A stretch of DNA of 64,000 nucleotides from BS150m-G50 sp964501185 [NCBI: uncultured Bacteroidia bacterium] (GCA_964501185.1 CAZCRT010000004.1:52875-116874), one strand, 5' to 3'; positions 1 through 9,548 are shown, numbered from the stretch's first letter. Made by a program: numbers and translations. Notes: generated by a model from the letters alone, not told the origin.

Positions 1-106
1 GCGATAGAAGTAGAATCATTGTCAATATGAAAGTGTTGTGGTAACTGATCAGTTGAATCGCTAAACTACTATTCACAGTTGGATAGAGAAGTGCGGATTC
101 TGTGAG

Positions 107-937
107 ATGAAAATGCGAGTCTGTTTGAAGCGGATCACTATTACTTATCTACTGCTGGCTGTCAGTGTAACAACATCAGCCCGGCAGACAGCTGCCTCAT
201 TTTCCCACGCTGATCTGGCAACATATCATAACCTGCCATTACTGCAGCTTGAAATGGTTGCGGAGTTACACCATTCCACAGCGGCATTTACACAGGGATT
301 GTTGCTGGCACCTGACGGACACCTCTACGAGAGCACAGGCAGAAAAGGGTATTCTGAGCTGCGCCAGCTGGACGCAGAAACAGGTAAAGTGCTTTCGCAG
401 AAGCCTCTGTCGAGCGACTATTTTGGTGAAGGGCTAGCCTGGCTCGACGGTACTTTCTTCCAGTTAACCTGGCAGGCAGGTGTTGTCCTGCGGTGGGATG
501 CTGAGTTGAATCCACTCACTGATCTGTATTGTGATACACCTGGCTGGGGATTGACGTCATATGACGGGATGCTGTTGCAGAGCGATGGGTCCGACCACAT
601 TTTCTGGCGCAGCCCACACGATTTTGGTGTCATCCATCAGCTGGAGGTTACTCTGGGTGGAGTTCCGCTTCACGGCCTGAATGAGCTGGAAATCGTTCAG
701 GGAAACATCCTGGCAAATGTGATCGGTGAAGATTTTATAGTTCGTATTTCACCGCAGGATGGCACTGTGAATGCGATTATTGATGCCGGCCCGCTGAGAG
801 ACCGAATACCCCGACAGACACCCACTCACGTCCTCAATGGTATCGCCTGGGACAAACAGCAAAAACTGCTCTATCTGACCGGTAAGAACTGGCCGACACT
901 GTTTATTGTACGAATCGCTGAAAGCCAGATTCGCTGA
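107..937 (+). CDS. Secreted glutaminyl-peptide cyclotransferase (plant/bacterial beta-propeller type)
   Basis: The 276-residue protein begins with a basic, hydrophobic signal peptide (about residues 1-25, ending SVTTSA). The mature part matches the glutamine cyclotransferase family, a five-bladed propeller that converts N-terminal Gln to pyroglutamate. Family-type stretches visible are FTQGLL, YESTGRKGYSEL, GEGLAW, QLTWQ, a GWGLTSYDG segment, LNELE and a C-terminal LNGIAWD followed by LTGKNWP. The length is normal for the bacterial family. It probably acts in the periplasm or outside the cell. It is transcribed alone and converges on pabC, nine bases away. An in-frame ATG two codons downstream could also serve as start; no strong Shine-Dalgarno is visible for either. 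Confidence 0.88.
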   Translation: MKMRVCLKRITITYLLLAVSVTTSARQTAASFSHADLATYHNLPLLQLEMVAELHHSTAAFTQGLLLAPDGHLYESTGRKGYSELRQLDAETGKVLSQKPLSSDYFGEGLAWLDGTFFQLTWQAGVVLRWDAELNPLTDLYCDTPGWGLTSYDGMLLQSDGSDHIFWRSPHDFGVIHQLEVTLGGVPLHGLNELEIVQGNILANVIGEDFIVRISPQDGTVNAIIDAGPLRDRIPRQTPTHVLNGIAWDKQQKLLYLTGKNWPTLFIVRIAESQIR

Positions 938-946
938 AAGCTGGAA

Positions 947-1681
947 TCACGCTAGCCGGTTCAATGGAAAATCGATAGTCAAACCAGATTGCAGCCTTAA
1001 AGCGCTTACCGGAATTATCCCACGCAGAGAATTACAGAGTAGCAGCCGGTCACACCCCTGCAGACGTTCCACAGTCACAACCTCCTCCTGCACTGGCTCC
1101 TGTGTATGATACAGATGCTGTAAAATCAGTGTCCTCATTATCCCGGGAAGAATTCGACCATCGAGTGGAGGTGTCAACCAGCCTGATTGATCATGCATCA
1201 GAAAATTGGTGAAAGTTCCTTCAAGCACTTCTGCACCCTGTACCAGCAGTGCTTCATCAGCACCCAGCTTTTCAGCCAGTTGTAACATCTCAGTATGCCT
1301 GGCTCTCTTTCCGGTTTTATAACATCCCAAAGGTTGCGGTACTTCCAGAAGTGTAACACGCATTGGCCGGCAGGAAAGATGTTCAGCCTGAAATGTCCAG
1401 GCACTACTGCCATCAGCGAAGAGCAGACACCGCAGGCGCCCTTCCTGAGTACGCAGGATCTCTGAGAATTCAGGTAGCATCTCTACAGGTTGAAATTCTG
1501 AATTCCATAGCTCAAGAGCTGCTCTACAGATGCGCGCCAGATGTCTTTCCAGCCAGACCGGCTTGCCCGCGCGCACTGCGATCGTTTCCAACAGGCTTGT
1601 CCCGGGGAATGCAAGTTCAGTTGGCAGCTCCTCGCCTTCTGATACAATATTCACATGCTGCCAGCAGAACGCCTGTTTCAT
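947..1681 (-). CDS. pabC: Aminotransferase class IV, 4-amino-4-deoxychorismate lyase (PabC-like)
   Basis: This 244-residue protein belongs to PLP fold-type IV. It has a G-T-S-L-L-E-T start segment, a YKTGKR stretch holding the likely PLP lysine, a GADEALL segment, a glutamate-rich EGTFTNF loop and PGIMR near the C-terminus. PabC removes pyruvate from aminodeoxychorismate to give p-aminobenzoate for folate. The assignment over branched-chain aminotransferase rests on its short length and its position: the ATG overlaps the pabB stop as ATGA, with pabA directly before that. It is the last gene of the argS-znu-pab run and meets the glutaminyl cyclase gene tail to tail. Confidence 0.85.
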   Translation of the reverse strand: MKQAFCWQHVNIVSEGEELPTELAFPGTSLLETIAVRAGKPVWLERHLARICRAALELWNSEFQPVEMLPEFSEILRTQEGRLRCLLFADGSSAWTFQAEHLSCRPMRVTLLEVPQPLGCYKTGKRARHTEMLQLAEKLGADEALLVQGAEVLEGTFTNFLMHDQSGWLTPPLDGRILPGIMRTLILQHLYHTQEPVQEEVVTVERLQGCDRLLLCNSLRGIIPVSALRLQSGLTIDFPLNRLA

Positions 1682-3141
1682 AACTCCTCAGGTAATTGCA
1701 GACCGGAAAACGAATAGAGCTTGTGCAGTGTCTCACGATATTCCTCTTCCGGATCAGAATCATATACGATTCCACCACCCGTTGATAGATACCATTGTTC
1801 CCGATAACGTTGCAGAGTCCGGATTGCGACATTGAACTCCAGGTCACCATTCAACCCGATCCAGCCAATAGCACCTGTATAAACTCCCCGCTGATGCTGC
1901 TCGAGTTCGCTGATGATCTGCATGGCGCGTATCTTGGGTGCTCCGGTGATCGATCCTCCGGGGAAAAGAGCCGGCAACAGTTCAGTAACCGGTGCGGACA
2001 GCGTTCCGGTGACTTCGGTACAGAGATGATAGAGAGCCGGCAGTTCAAGCAGGTGCGCATGGTCATTGACCCGGACAGTGCCGGGAGCACAAACCCTGCC
2101 CAGGTCATTTCGCTCCAGATCTACAATCATACTTAGTTCAGCCCGGTTCTTGACGCTGATTGACAGCTGTTGCTTTGCCTGAAGGTCGATCACAGGATCT
2201 GCGTGCCGGGCGCAGGTGCCTTTAATGGGGCGTGTCAGGAGCTGATTACCTCTCTTCTCCAGGAAGGATTCCGGTGAGAGCGATACAACCTCGCTGTTAC
2301 CGTCTCGCAACCAGGCACCATAACGACAGCCGCTCTCCAGCATCAACTGACCGATGATTCGGTCACCGGTGACTTCCCCATCTGCCAGGGCTGCAACAGG
2401 ATAGGTGAAGTTTGCCTGGTAGATCTCACCAGCAGCAATGTACTCCTTGATGCGCACCACTCTGTTGATGTACTGTTGACGCGATAGCAGTGGCTCCAGA
2501 GTATGGAACAGGCTTTCAGCAGCGCCGTTCTGCATTGTGGAGTATTCAGGAAGTCCGGGATATTTCGCGATCTGCCTGTCACAATAATCCAGCCAGAACT
2601 TACGTCTCTGTGCTACTGTTTCGGAACTGTAGTTTGTATCCAGCAGCAGCAGTTCCATTTCACCGGACGAGGAATTCTGACAGATATAGCTGTCTGTCAG
2701 TTGAAAGGAAAGCTGTGGTGCCTGGAAGAGGTTCAGCGCTGGTGAAAAGATGTCTTCATACTGATGTAGCGCCTCGTAGGAAAACGCACCTATCCAGCCA
2801 CCGACGAACTCACCGGAATCGTCTGTCGTTTCATGATGATGGAGGAACTGGAGTGTATCCGCCATACTCCCGATTTGTATTGTGCTATCCTGATAGTGGA
2901 CAGCCCCTGAATTATGACGCATTTCCACTCTTAACACACAGTTCAGGGCGAGTATGTTGCAGCGCCAGCCATCACCTGCCAGCATAGCTGATGAAGTTTG
3001 AGAATCAGCAGGTAACTGTGATGCAAGATGAAGCAGGGGAACGGCTCCCAGTGGAATCCTTGTAACAGAGAATACCGTTGGCAGGGCAGGTTTAATGTTC
3101 ACTGCGATCGAGCCCGGTTGCGAGGAAATTACGGAATACAT
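1678..3141 (-). CDS. pabB: Aminodeoxychorismate synthase component I
   Basis: This 487-residue chorismate-binding enzyme aminates chorismate using ammonia from PabA. The C-terminal chorismate-binding domain (about residues 215-480) contains VVRIKEYIAAGEIYQANFT, SLSPESFL, RPIKGT, a DLERNDLGRVC segment, PGGSITGAPKIRAMQII and GAIGW. The lysine in PIKGT is typical of PabB rather than anthranilate synthase TrpE, which has alanine there; the pabC gene next door agrees. The N-terminal part is shorter and diverged. The ATG at 3141 overlaps the end of pabA by 50 bases, which is long; a GTG about 36 bases downstream would reduce the overlap, so the exact start is uncertain. Confidence 0.88.
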   Translation of the reverse strand: MYSVISSQPGSIAVNIKPALPTVFSVTRIPLGAVPLLHLASQLPADSQTSSAMLAGDGWRCNILALNCVLRVEMRHNSGAVHYQDSTIQIGSMADTLQFLHHHETTDDSGEFVGGWIGAFSYEALHQYEDIFSPALNLFQAPQLSFQLTDSYICQNSSSGEMELLLLDTNYSSETVAQRRKFWLDYCDRQIAKYPGLPEYSTMQNGAAESLFHTLEPLLSRQQYINRVVRIKEYIAAGEIYQANFTYPVAALADGEVTGDRIIGQLMLESGCRYGAWLRDGNSEVVSLSPESFLEKRGNQLLTRPIKGTCARHADPVIDLQAKQQLSISVKNRAELSMIVDLERNDLGRVCAPGTVRVNDHAHLLELPALYHLCTEVTGTLSAPVTELLPALFPGGSITGAPKIRAMQIISELEQHQRGVYTGAIGWIGLNGDLEFNVAIRTLQRYREQWYLSTGGGIVYDSDPEEEYRETLHKLYSFSGLQLPEEL

Positions 3142-3694
3142 CTATCCCGGACAGTGTCATGAATGACTCCGGATGATACTGAACACCTTCCAGTGAAGGT
3201 AGCTGACGGTGTCGCAATCCCATAATCAATTCAGTTTCACCACCGGTGGCAGTCACTTCCATTTCCTCGCCCGGCTCAAGAACAGCGAGTGAATGATAAC
3301 GGGCGGCAGTGAAATCTGCGGGCATCCCCCGGTGCAAACCACAATCGAGATGGCTGATTGTATCACATTTACCATGCACCGGTTTCACTCGCCCCACCCT
3401 GCCGCCATAGATTGTTGCCAACAGCTGGTGTCCCAGGCAGATTCCAAGTACAGGGATATTGCCGGCACATATCTCAACCAGCTCTGCTGCGTTACCGGTC
3501 TGCTCCGGACCACCCGGGCCGGGAGAAATGATCAGATGCGAGTAGCGCGATTCCAATGGATGAACAACAATCTCATCATTGCGATAGACGGAAACAGCTG
3601 CTCCAAGTTGCAATAGCGACTGAACGACATTGAAGGTAAAGGAGTCGTAGTTATCCAGCAGCAGGACATCAGCGGACTGTTTGACAGCGGGCAT
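3092..3694 (-). CDS. pabA: Aminodeoxychorismate/anthranilate synthase glutamine amidotransferase component
   Basis: This class I glutamine amidotransferase has about 200 residues. The LLLDNYDSFTFNVVQSL start, SPGPGGPE, the nucleophile segment GICLGHQLLA and the GVQYHPES histidine-glutamate pair are all intact. It hydrolyses glutamine and passes ammonia to PabB. A TTG at 3706, preceded by a G-rich stretch that could be the ribosome site, is an alternative start that would overlap the permease gene by eight bases. The pabA-pabB-pabC order argues for folate rather than tryptophan synthesis, although such subunits can serve both pathways. Confidence 0.88.
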   Translation of the reverse strand: MPAVKQSADVLLLDNYDSFTFNVVQSLLQLGAAVSVYRNDEIVVHPLESRYSHLIISPGPGGPEQTGNAAELVEICAGNIPVLGICLGHQLLATIYGGRVGRVKPVHGKCDTISHLDCGLHRGMPADFTAARYHSLAVLEPGEEMEVTATGGETELIMGLRHRQLPSLEGVQYHPESFMTLSGIDVFRNFLATGLDRSEH

Positions 3695-3698
3695 GAAC

Positions 3699-4529
3699 CT
3701 ACGCAAGACTTTCCCCCCGCAAATTGTGCTGCCGCAATCTATCCAGGAGAATGACAGCCAGCAGCAGAATTGTGCCCAGGATTATTATACAGGGCCCGGA
3801 AGGGAGATTGAGATAGAATGAGGCCACCAGGCCGCCACTGGTCATCACCAGACTACACAACACTGATACAATCAGCACCAGACGGAAATCGTGTGTCAGG
3901 CGCAGCGCAATGAGTGGTGGGATAGTGAATAACGCGATAACCAGTATAATTCCAACTACCTGTATCAGTAGTACTACTGCCAGAGCGGTAAACAGCAGCA
4001 GCGCAGTCTGCAACCCCTTAACTGGAACACCCTGTATTCTGGCGAACTCTTCATCAAGTGCCATTGCGACCAGCTCTTTATAAAAAAGCAGAAGAAACAG
4101 AAGATTCAGAATCGTAAGTATCGCCAGCAGGAAAAGATCCCATCCCCGTACTGTGAGAATATTGCCGAAAAGGTATCCCAGCAGATTCGGGGCATACCCG
4201 GGTGTCAATGATACAAAAATGATGCCGACAGCCATCCCGGCGGCCCAGAGTACGCCTATGAATGCATCAGTGGAGTAGCGACGTGATTCCGGGATGGCTG
4301 ATAGTATACCGGCAGAGAGCAGAGCGCTGACAATACCACCCAGCAACGGACTTAAACCGAGATAATAAAACAGCCCCAGGCCACCAAAGGCGGAATGACT
4401 TATGCCACCGCTGATAAATACCAACCGGCGTACTACAAGAAATGTGCCCAGCAATCCGCACAGGAGAGAAGCCAGAAAGCCACTGTACAGCGCATAGCGG
4501 ATGAATTCGTAGGAAAGCAGGTCAGTCAT
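3699..4529 (-). CDS. Metal ABC transporter permease, ZnuB/MntB family
   Basis: This is an integral membrane protein of about 276 residues with roughly eight hydrophobic segments, including the family pattern GGISHSAFGGLGLFYYLG and FTALAVVLLIQVVGIILV. It forms the channel of a zinc or manganese ABC importer. A reading frame runs further upstream, but the start at 4529 fits: its ATG overlaps the stop of the ATPase gene by eight bases and gives the canonical MTDLLSYEFIRYAL N-terminus. It is placed between the ATPase and pabA in one tight operon. The metal cannot be told from the permease alone. Confidence 0.88.
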   Translation of the reverse strand: MTDLLSYEFIRYALYSGFLASLLCGLLGTFLVVRRLVFISGGISHSAFGGLGLFYYLGLSPLLGGIVSALLSAGILSAIPESRRYSTDAFIGVLWAAGMAVGIIFVSLTPGYAPNLLGYLFGNILTVRGWDLFLLAILTILNLLFLLLFYKELVAMALDEEFARIQGVPVKGLQTALLLFTALAVVLLIQVVGIILVIALFTIPPLIALRLTHDFRLVLIVSVLCSLVMTSGGLVASFYLNLPSGPCIIILGTILLLAVILLDRLRQHNLRGESLA

Positions 4530-5301
4530 GCTGATGCTCCTCTCCTGTATCGTGATGATGACCCAGTACACGATGTGGGACTCCATGAGCCAGCAACTCG
4601 ACCGGGCATCCGTAAACATTTTCTATTGTCTCAGCGGACAGTTCACCTGCACGATGCAGATAGAGTTTCTGGTTCACACAGGCGATACGATTGACATCAG
4701 AAGCAACTGCGGTCATATCATGTGTAATGATAATGATGGGGATATGCTGGTTAAGGTCGGTTAACAGACTCCCGAGTTGCGTGCGTGATCCGGTGTCAAT
4801 AGACGCGGTTGGCTCATCCAGCAGTAACATCTTCGGCTTCGCAATCAGGGCACGAGCAATCAGAACGCGTTGCATCTGGCCACCAGACAGTTCACCGATC
4901 CGCTCTTTCGCAAGATGATTGATGCTGAGTTGCTCAAGCACAACATTAACCCTTTCCCGGTCTTCGCGCCGGAAAGGATGCATCAGCCCCCGCTGATACT
5001 GAAGACCGGTTCTCACAACCTGCTCGACTCTCAGCGGAAACCATTTTTCGAAACTTGAGTGTTGTGGCACATATCCGATGCGGTGTTTCATATCCGGCAG
5101 ATGATAGAGAACTTCACCTGCCTGCGGTTGCAACAGGCCCAGCATAATCCTTGCCAGAGTTGTTTTACCACCACCGTTGGGTCCCAGTATTACAAGGTAA
5201 TCCTGCTCATGGACAGTGAGGTTAATTTCCCTCAACACTGCAGTACTGCCATAACTGAATGACACTTCCCGCAGCTCCAGTACAGAATTAGAATCACTCA
5301 T
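4522..5301 (-). CDS. Metal ABC transporter ATP-binding protein, ZnuC/MntA family
   Basis: This 259-residue ATPase carries Walker A (LGPNGGGKTTLARIML), a Q-loop (GYVPQHSSFEKWFPLRV) of the metal-importer type, the signature LSGGQMQRVLIARAL, Walker B LLLDEPTASID and the H-loop histidine in IITHD. It energises uptake of a divalent cation, with the permease and binding protein encoded on either side. The start overlaps the end of the binding-protein gene by eight bases, implying translational coupling. Near the C-terminus is a short histidine cluster (GHHHDTGEEHQH) that could hold metal, as in several ZnuC proteins. Confidence 0.92.
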   Translation of the reverse strand: MSDSNSVLELREVSFSYGSTAVLREINLTVHEQDYLVILGPNGGGKTTLARIMLGLLQPQAGEVLYHLPDMKHRIGYVPQHSSFEKWFPLRVEQVVRTGLQYQRGLMHPFRREDRERVNVVLEQLSINHLAKERIGELSGGQMQRVLIARALIAKPKMLLLDEPTASIDTGSRTQLGSLLTDLNQHIPIIIITHDMTAVASDVNRIACVNQKLYLHRAGELSAETIENVYGCPVELLAHGVPHRVLGHHHDTGEEHQHD

Positions 5302-6151
5302 GTGACGTTACCAGAGTGGTTTTAAGTTGGCCGGTGATGTGATACATATTCGCCAGCCAGTCCCTGGCCAGAGGGTCCATCTCCAGCAGTTCAATATCGA
5401 GTTCGCGAGCGAGCATGGTAGCAGAACGGCGTGCAAAACCAGCCTGTACAAAAACCGCACGTAGCTGTAATTCGCGAGCATTTTCAATCAGAATAATCAA
5501 CTCTGCCAGTGCAGGTTCCTTACAATGATGTTCAATAGAAAGCTGTTCCAGTCCGTATTGTGCAGCGTACCAGCCCCAGGCTGGATGCTGTACCATGAAG
5601 TGTCGCTGTGGTAGCGAATCAAGCGACAACCTGATATGATTATCAAGGCTGTCAAGTCTCGCTGCCAGCGCTATGCGATTTGAGTCGAACAAATCTGACT
5701 TATCTGGAGCAATCGCTGTCAGAGCTTCTGTAAGGGCCGGTAATGAATTCTTAATCACAGCCGGACTCAACCAGACATGTGGATCCAGTTCACCCCTGTC
5801 ACCCGGTTTCAAAAACCCTACAGAATCAGATTCAACATAGAGATTGACCTGGAGCAATTCAGGATGCCTCGCCAGAAACGGTTCAATCAATCTCGTTTCC
5901 ACCAGGAGATAAGGATGTCCGATTTTGAAATACAGTTGAGTGTCAGCCAGTTCACGGTACTGGGCAGGTGTGAGGTTCCAGGTTTCAGGTGAATTTCCAG
6001 GTGGAACCATTATTGTGACTTCCGCTGCGGGCCCGGCTATCTGCTCAACCAGCCATGCCTGTGGCGGCACACTGACGGCTACCCGCAGATCCTCACCGGA
6101 GGCAATTGCTGCAGTCAGCAGATAAGATGATAGCAGAATTATTTTATACAC
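5294..6151 (-). CDS. Zinc/manganese ABC transporter substrate-binding protein (ZnuA-like)
   Basis: This 285-residue periplasmic protein of the TroA/ZnuA cluster has a signal peptide of about 18 residues. Likely metal ligands are the histidines in KIGHPYLL, DPHVWLSP and VQHPAWGW, plus a late acidic ligand near LLEMDPLARDW. The long histidine- and aspartate-rich loop of E. coli ZnuA is missing; the gap between DRGELDPH and the preceding helix is short. It delivers metal to the permease and ATPase encoded immediately downstream. The gene starts 13 bases after argS ends. No Zur- or Fur-like palindrome is evident between them, so metal control of this set is not visible here. Confidence 0.87.
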   Translation of the reverse strand: MYKIILLSSYLLTAAIASGEDLRVAVSVPPQAWLVEQIAGPAAEVTIMVPPGNSPETWNLTPAQYRELADTQLYFKIGHPYLLVETRLIEPFLARHPELLQVNLYVESDSVGFLKPGDRGELDPHVWLSPAVIKNSLPALTEALTAIAPDKSDLFDSNRIALAARLDSLDNHIRLSLDSLPQRHFMVQHPAWGWYAAQYGLEQLSIEHHCKEPALAELIILIENARELQLRAVFVQAGFARRSATMLARELDIELLEMDPLARDWLANMYHITGQLKTTLVTSHE

Positions 6152-6164
6152 TTCAGGCTCCTGT

Positions 6165-7988
6165 TTATATTCTTTCCGGTGTGGGGATTCCCAGCAGTTG
6201 CAATCCCCGCTTGAGAACTTTATGACATGCTGCTGTCAGTGCCAGGCGTTGCTGACGAATATCAGCTTCTGCTTTGAGTACCGTCAGGTCATGCCAGAAA
6301 CGATTGAACTGGCGTGACAACTCATAGAGGTAGAGCGCCAGTCGGGAGGGATTATGCTGCTCTGCAGCCATGACTACTACAGCACTGTAATCCAGCAGTT
6401 TCAGCATGAGTTCACGTTCAACATCACTGTCAACAGTGAAATTCAGATCTGGATCATAATGATAGTCGGCCTTGTTCAAAAGTGAAGTCATGCGGGAGAG
6501 AGCATACTGCAGGTAGGGGCCGGTTGTACCGTTAAGATCGACAGATGTCTCTGGATCATAGAGCAGGTCCTGACTGGCAGAAACGCGCAACAGGTAGTAT
6601 TTAACTGCTCCCAGTGCCAGATCCCCGGCAACATTGTCAGCTTCCTCCTCGCTGAATTCCTGACGTCGGTTGGATGAAGACATTACCTCACGCGCGCTAC
6701 TCTTCACACTCACCAGCAGGTCGTCAGCGTCTACGGCTGTCCCCTCGCGGCTCTTGAGTCTCCCTTCCGGTAGATTAACCATTCCATAGGCAACATGCTC
6801 CAGCCTGTCTGCCCACTCATGACCGAGGTGCCGCAGTATGACTTTCAGAACACGGAAATGATAACGCTGCTCATTTCCGACGACATAAAGCTGTTGATCG
6901 AAGTTGTAATCCTGATACCGGAGAATTGCCGTTCCCACATCCTGTGTCATATAGACTGATGTGCCGTTGCTGCGCAACAGCAGTTTATCTTCAAGATCAT
7001 CTTCCTGCAGCTTTATCCATACAGACCCATCATCCCTGCGTTCTACCAGGTTCTGTTCCAGCGCATCAATGATTTCACTGCGACCATGAAGATAGGTGTC
7101 ACTTTCATAATAGGTTCGATCAAAACGGATACCGTAGCTGTTGTAAGTTTCCTGAAAACCTTTGTAAACCCAGCCATTCATGGTATTCCAGATGTCACGG
7201 ATTTCCTCGTCACCGTTTTCCCAGCGCTTCAGCATTGCTTCCGCTTCCTGTTGCCAGCTCGACTGTGAAAGAAACGCCTGTTCAGCAGCGATCGCCTCTT
7301 TTTCATCGAGGTTTTGCAGGTTTATGCTCTTCGCGGCAAAATACTGTTCTCGCTCCAGATTCAACTCTTCTGTGAAACGGACATAATAACGGCCGACCAG
7401 ATGATCACCTTTTTCCCCAGTAGATGAGGGAGTTTCACCGTTACCCAGTCTGGTCCAGGTAAGCATCGACTTGCAGATGTGAATACCACGATCATTGATC
7501 AGATTCACCCGGCTCACATCGTGGCCCACAGCACTCAGCAGGTCAGCCAGCGTCTGCCCCAGCACATTGTTACGCACATGCCCCAGGTGCTGTGGTTTGT
7601 TGGTATTGGGTGAAGAGTACTCGATGACGATTTTCCGTCCCGGTGCACTACCCTGCTCCAGTTGCTCTGTAGTCATGAGGTGGCTTATTGTCGAAGGCAG
7701 CCATACAGCCAGATCCAGAGTCAGATTCAGATAGCCACCGTCAGCCCGGACTTCCAGGACTCCTGGCAATGTATCACGATTCCATGCTCCTGCCAGATCT
7801 GCCGCAATCTGTTGTGGTGCCCGCCTGGCCAGTTTAGCCAGAGGAAAACAGCCAAAAGCCAGATCACCGGCAACCTCCGCCGGTGAGTTGTCCAGACGGA
7901 TTTCAGCTGAACTGAAATCAACATCAAGTGTTCGACTGATAAATGCAGCCAGTTCCTGGTGCAGGCGCTGTTGTAATTCTGTTTGCAT
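6165..7988 (-). CDS. argS: Arginyl-tRNA synthetase
   Basis: This class I synthetase of about 607 residues charges tRNA-Arg. It has the N-terminal ArgRS-specific domain, then SSPNTNKPQHLGHVRNN (HIGH motif as HLGH), a core ending in GRLKSREGT (the weak KMSKS equivalent usual in ArgRS), and the anticodon-binding DALR domain with a GTTGPYLQYA segment. The C-terminus GIPTPERI is typical. The frame is open further upstream, but the ATG at 7988 is preceded by AGGGA at good spacing and gives the expected MQTELQQRL start. It heads the run argS-znuA-znuC-znuB-pabA-pabB-pabC. Confidence 0.95.
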   Translation of the reverse strand: MQTELQQRLHQELAAFISRTLDVDFSSAEIRLDNSPAEVAGDLAFGCFPLAKLARRAPQQIAADLAGAWNRDTLPGVLEVRADGGYLNLTLDLAVWLPSTISHLMTTEQLEQGSAPGRKIVIEYSSPNTNKPQHLGHVRNNVLGQTLADLLSAVGHDVSRVNLINDRGIHICKSMLTWTRLGNGETPSSTGEKGDHLVGRYYVRFTEELNLEREQYFAAKSINLQNLDEKEAIAAEQAFLSQSSWQQEAEAMLKRWENGDEEIRDIWNTMNGWVYKGFQETYNSYGIRFDRTYYESDTYLHGRSEIIDALEQNLVERRDDGSVWIKLQEDDLEDKLLLRSNGTSVYMTQDVGTAILRYQDYNFDQQLYVVGNEQRYHFRVLKVILRHLGHEWADRLEHVAYGMVNLPEGRLKSREGTAVDADDLLVSVKSSAREVMSSSNRRQEFSEEEADNVAGDLALGAVKYYLLRVSASQDLLYDPETSVDLNGTTGPYLQYALSRMTSLLNKADYHYDPDLNFTVDSDVERELMLKLLDYSAVVVMAAEQHNPSRLALYLYELSRQFNRFWHDLTVLKAEADIRQQRLALTAACHKVLKRGLQLLGIPTPERI

Positions 7989-8093
7989 TTGGATTCCCTG
8001 TAATGAAACTGATGCATGGTGTTGTAGAATCAACTATCTGATGTTGATATAGTCAACCGATCTGATAGATCCGGGGTGTCAGTTATAATCAGT

Positions 8094-9398
8094 TCAGACC
8101 GGAACCGCCCAACTGTTTTTCCCGCGCTGTTCAATGAGCCGGACTTTGACAATCTGGTTAGGTTCTAACTGTCTGTCCGGCATCAGTACGGGCAGATAGT
8201 GCGGTGTCCTTCCGGTCTGACAACCATCTACCAGCTTACTCTCTACCAGCACCTCCTGTACAGTATTCATGAAGCGAACACTGAAGTTACCTCGAAGCTG
8301 TTCGTCCAGCTTCAAAAGCCTTTTCACCCGGTCAGTTTTCAGAGAAGATGACAACTGAATATCCATACTGGCTGCAGGTGTCCCGGTACGGGCAGAAAAG
8401 GGAAATACATGCAGGTAAGATAACTGCTGCTGCTTCAGAAATCTGTAGGTTTCCTCAAACTCGTCATCCGTTTCACCCGGAAACCCTGTCAGAACATCAG
8501 TCCCCACTGCAGCGTCCGGCAACAGTTCACGTTGCATGGTCATCAACTCTTGCAAGTCGTCTGCACTGTTACGACGTCGCATCCTTTTGAGTACCGGATC
8601 ACTGGCAGACTGAACAGCAGTATGCAGGTGCGGCATCACCTGTGCTGTTTGCGACATTGTATCGAGTAGCCGCTCTGAGATGTCCCAGGGTTCGATGCTG
8701 GAGATCCGAATTCGCTTAAGCAGTTCAATTTCTGACAGCATTTCCAGTAGTGCTGCCAGATCAACCTGCCCCTGCAGGTCACGTCCGTAATCCCCGATAT
8801 GCACCCCGGTCAGTACCAGCTCTCTGAAACCCTGCTGTGCCATTTCCCTGGCCTGTATTATTACATCACGCGGTTCAAGTGAGCGTGAGCGTCCACGTAC
8901 ATGTGGCACAATGCAGAAACTGCAGAATGTATCACATCCATCCTGTACTTTAAGGAAGCCTCGTGTCTGGTTATGATAATGTGGCAGTGATACTGCTGGA
9001 AGGATATCCCGCTTCTTCCCATTGAGTTGCTCCACCTGTACAATTGTTGCATCAGCAATATGCTCGAGGTCCACATAGGAAAAAGGATCCAGCTTTTCGC
9101 GGTTTCCCAGAACCAGATTGACACCGTCAATGTCAGCAATCATCTCCGGATCTCTCTGCACCAGGCAGCCACTTACTATCAGATATGCGGAACTGTTTTC
9201 CCGCAAAACTCTTCTGATCTTGCGACGGACCTTTGTGTCTGCTCTTTCCGTCACAGTGCAGGTGTCAATAATCACCAGATCCGGTTGATCATTCAGCTCA
9301 ACTACTTCCCAGCCGGCACTCACAAAGCGGCCAATCATAACCGCTGTCTCGTAATGATTCAACTTACAACCGAAAGTATATGAGGCTACGGTTGGCAT
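8094..9398 (-). CDS. mtaB: tRNA (N6-threonylcarbamoyladenosine(37)-C2)-methylthiotransferase
   Basis: This radical-SAM methylthiotransferase of about 434 residues adds a methylthio group to t6A37. The UPF0004 domain opens with TFGCKLNHYET and has two further cysteines for the second cluster (DTCTVTERADTK and SGCLVQRD). The radical-SAM CX3CX2C motif is GCDTFCSFCIVP. LTGVHIGDYG supports the MtaB branch rather than MiaB or RimO, and a TRAM domain ends the protein. The ATG at 9398 is chosen because GAGGGAAG lies eight bases upstream and the family starts there; an upstream in-frame ATG at 9461 lacks this support. Confidence 0.93.
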   Translation of the reverse strand: MPTVASYTFGCKLNHYETAVMIGRFVSAGWEVVELNDQPDLVIIDTCTVTERADTKVRRKIRRVLRENSSAYLIVSGCLVQRDPEMIADIDGVNLVLGNREKLDPFSYVDLEHIADATIVQVEQLNGKKRDILPAVSLPHYHNQTRGFLKVQDGCDTFCSFCIVPHVRGRSRSLEPRDVIIQAREMAQQGFRELVLTGVHIGDYGRDLQGQVDLAALLEMLSEIELLKRIRISSIEPWDISERLLDTMSQTAQVMPHLHTAVQSASDPVLKRMRRRNSADDLQELMTMQRELLPDAAVGTDVLTGFPGETDDEFEETYRFLKQQQLSYLHVFPFSARTGTPAASMDIQLSSSLKTDRVKRLLKLDEQLRGNFSVRFMNTVQEVLVESKLVDGCQTGRTPHYLPVLMPDRQLEPNQIVKVRLIEQRGKNSWAVPV

Positions 9399-9514
9399 AC
9401 AGTCTTCCCTCTTCTTAACGCACATCTTCTCATCTGTCCGGTACAATCCACGAGGCGTCAACAGGGTTCGAAATCGGGCTCACTTCAAATCCCGGATTTT
9501 GAAAAGTGATATTC

Positions 9515-9548
9515 AAAAAAAAGCCTGCCCCGCCGGAGCAGGACAGGC
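9515..9548 (-). terminator. Rho-independent terminator after rpsA
   Basis: Read on the minus strand, an 8-bp GC-rich stem (CCTGCTCC / GGGGCAGG, one G-U pair) with a three-base loop is followed by C and eight Ts. It starts about 22 bases after the rpsA stop codon and separates rpsA from mtaB. Confidence 0.9.

Noticed and set aside
1678-3141. Anthranilate synthase component I (trpE)
   Set aside because: The PIKGT lysine and the neighbouring pabC gene point to aminodeoxychorismate synthase.
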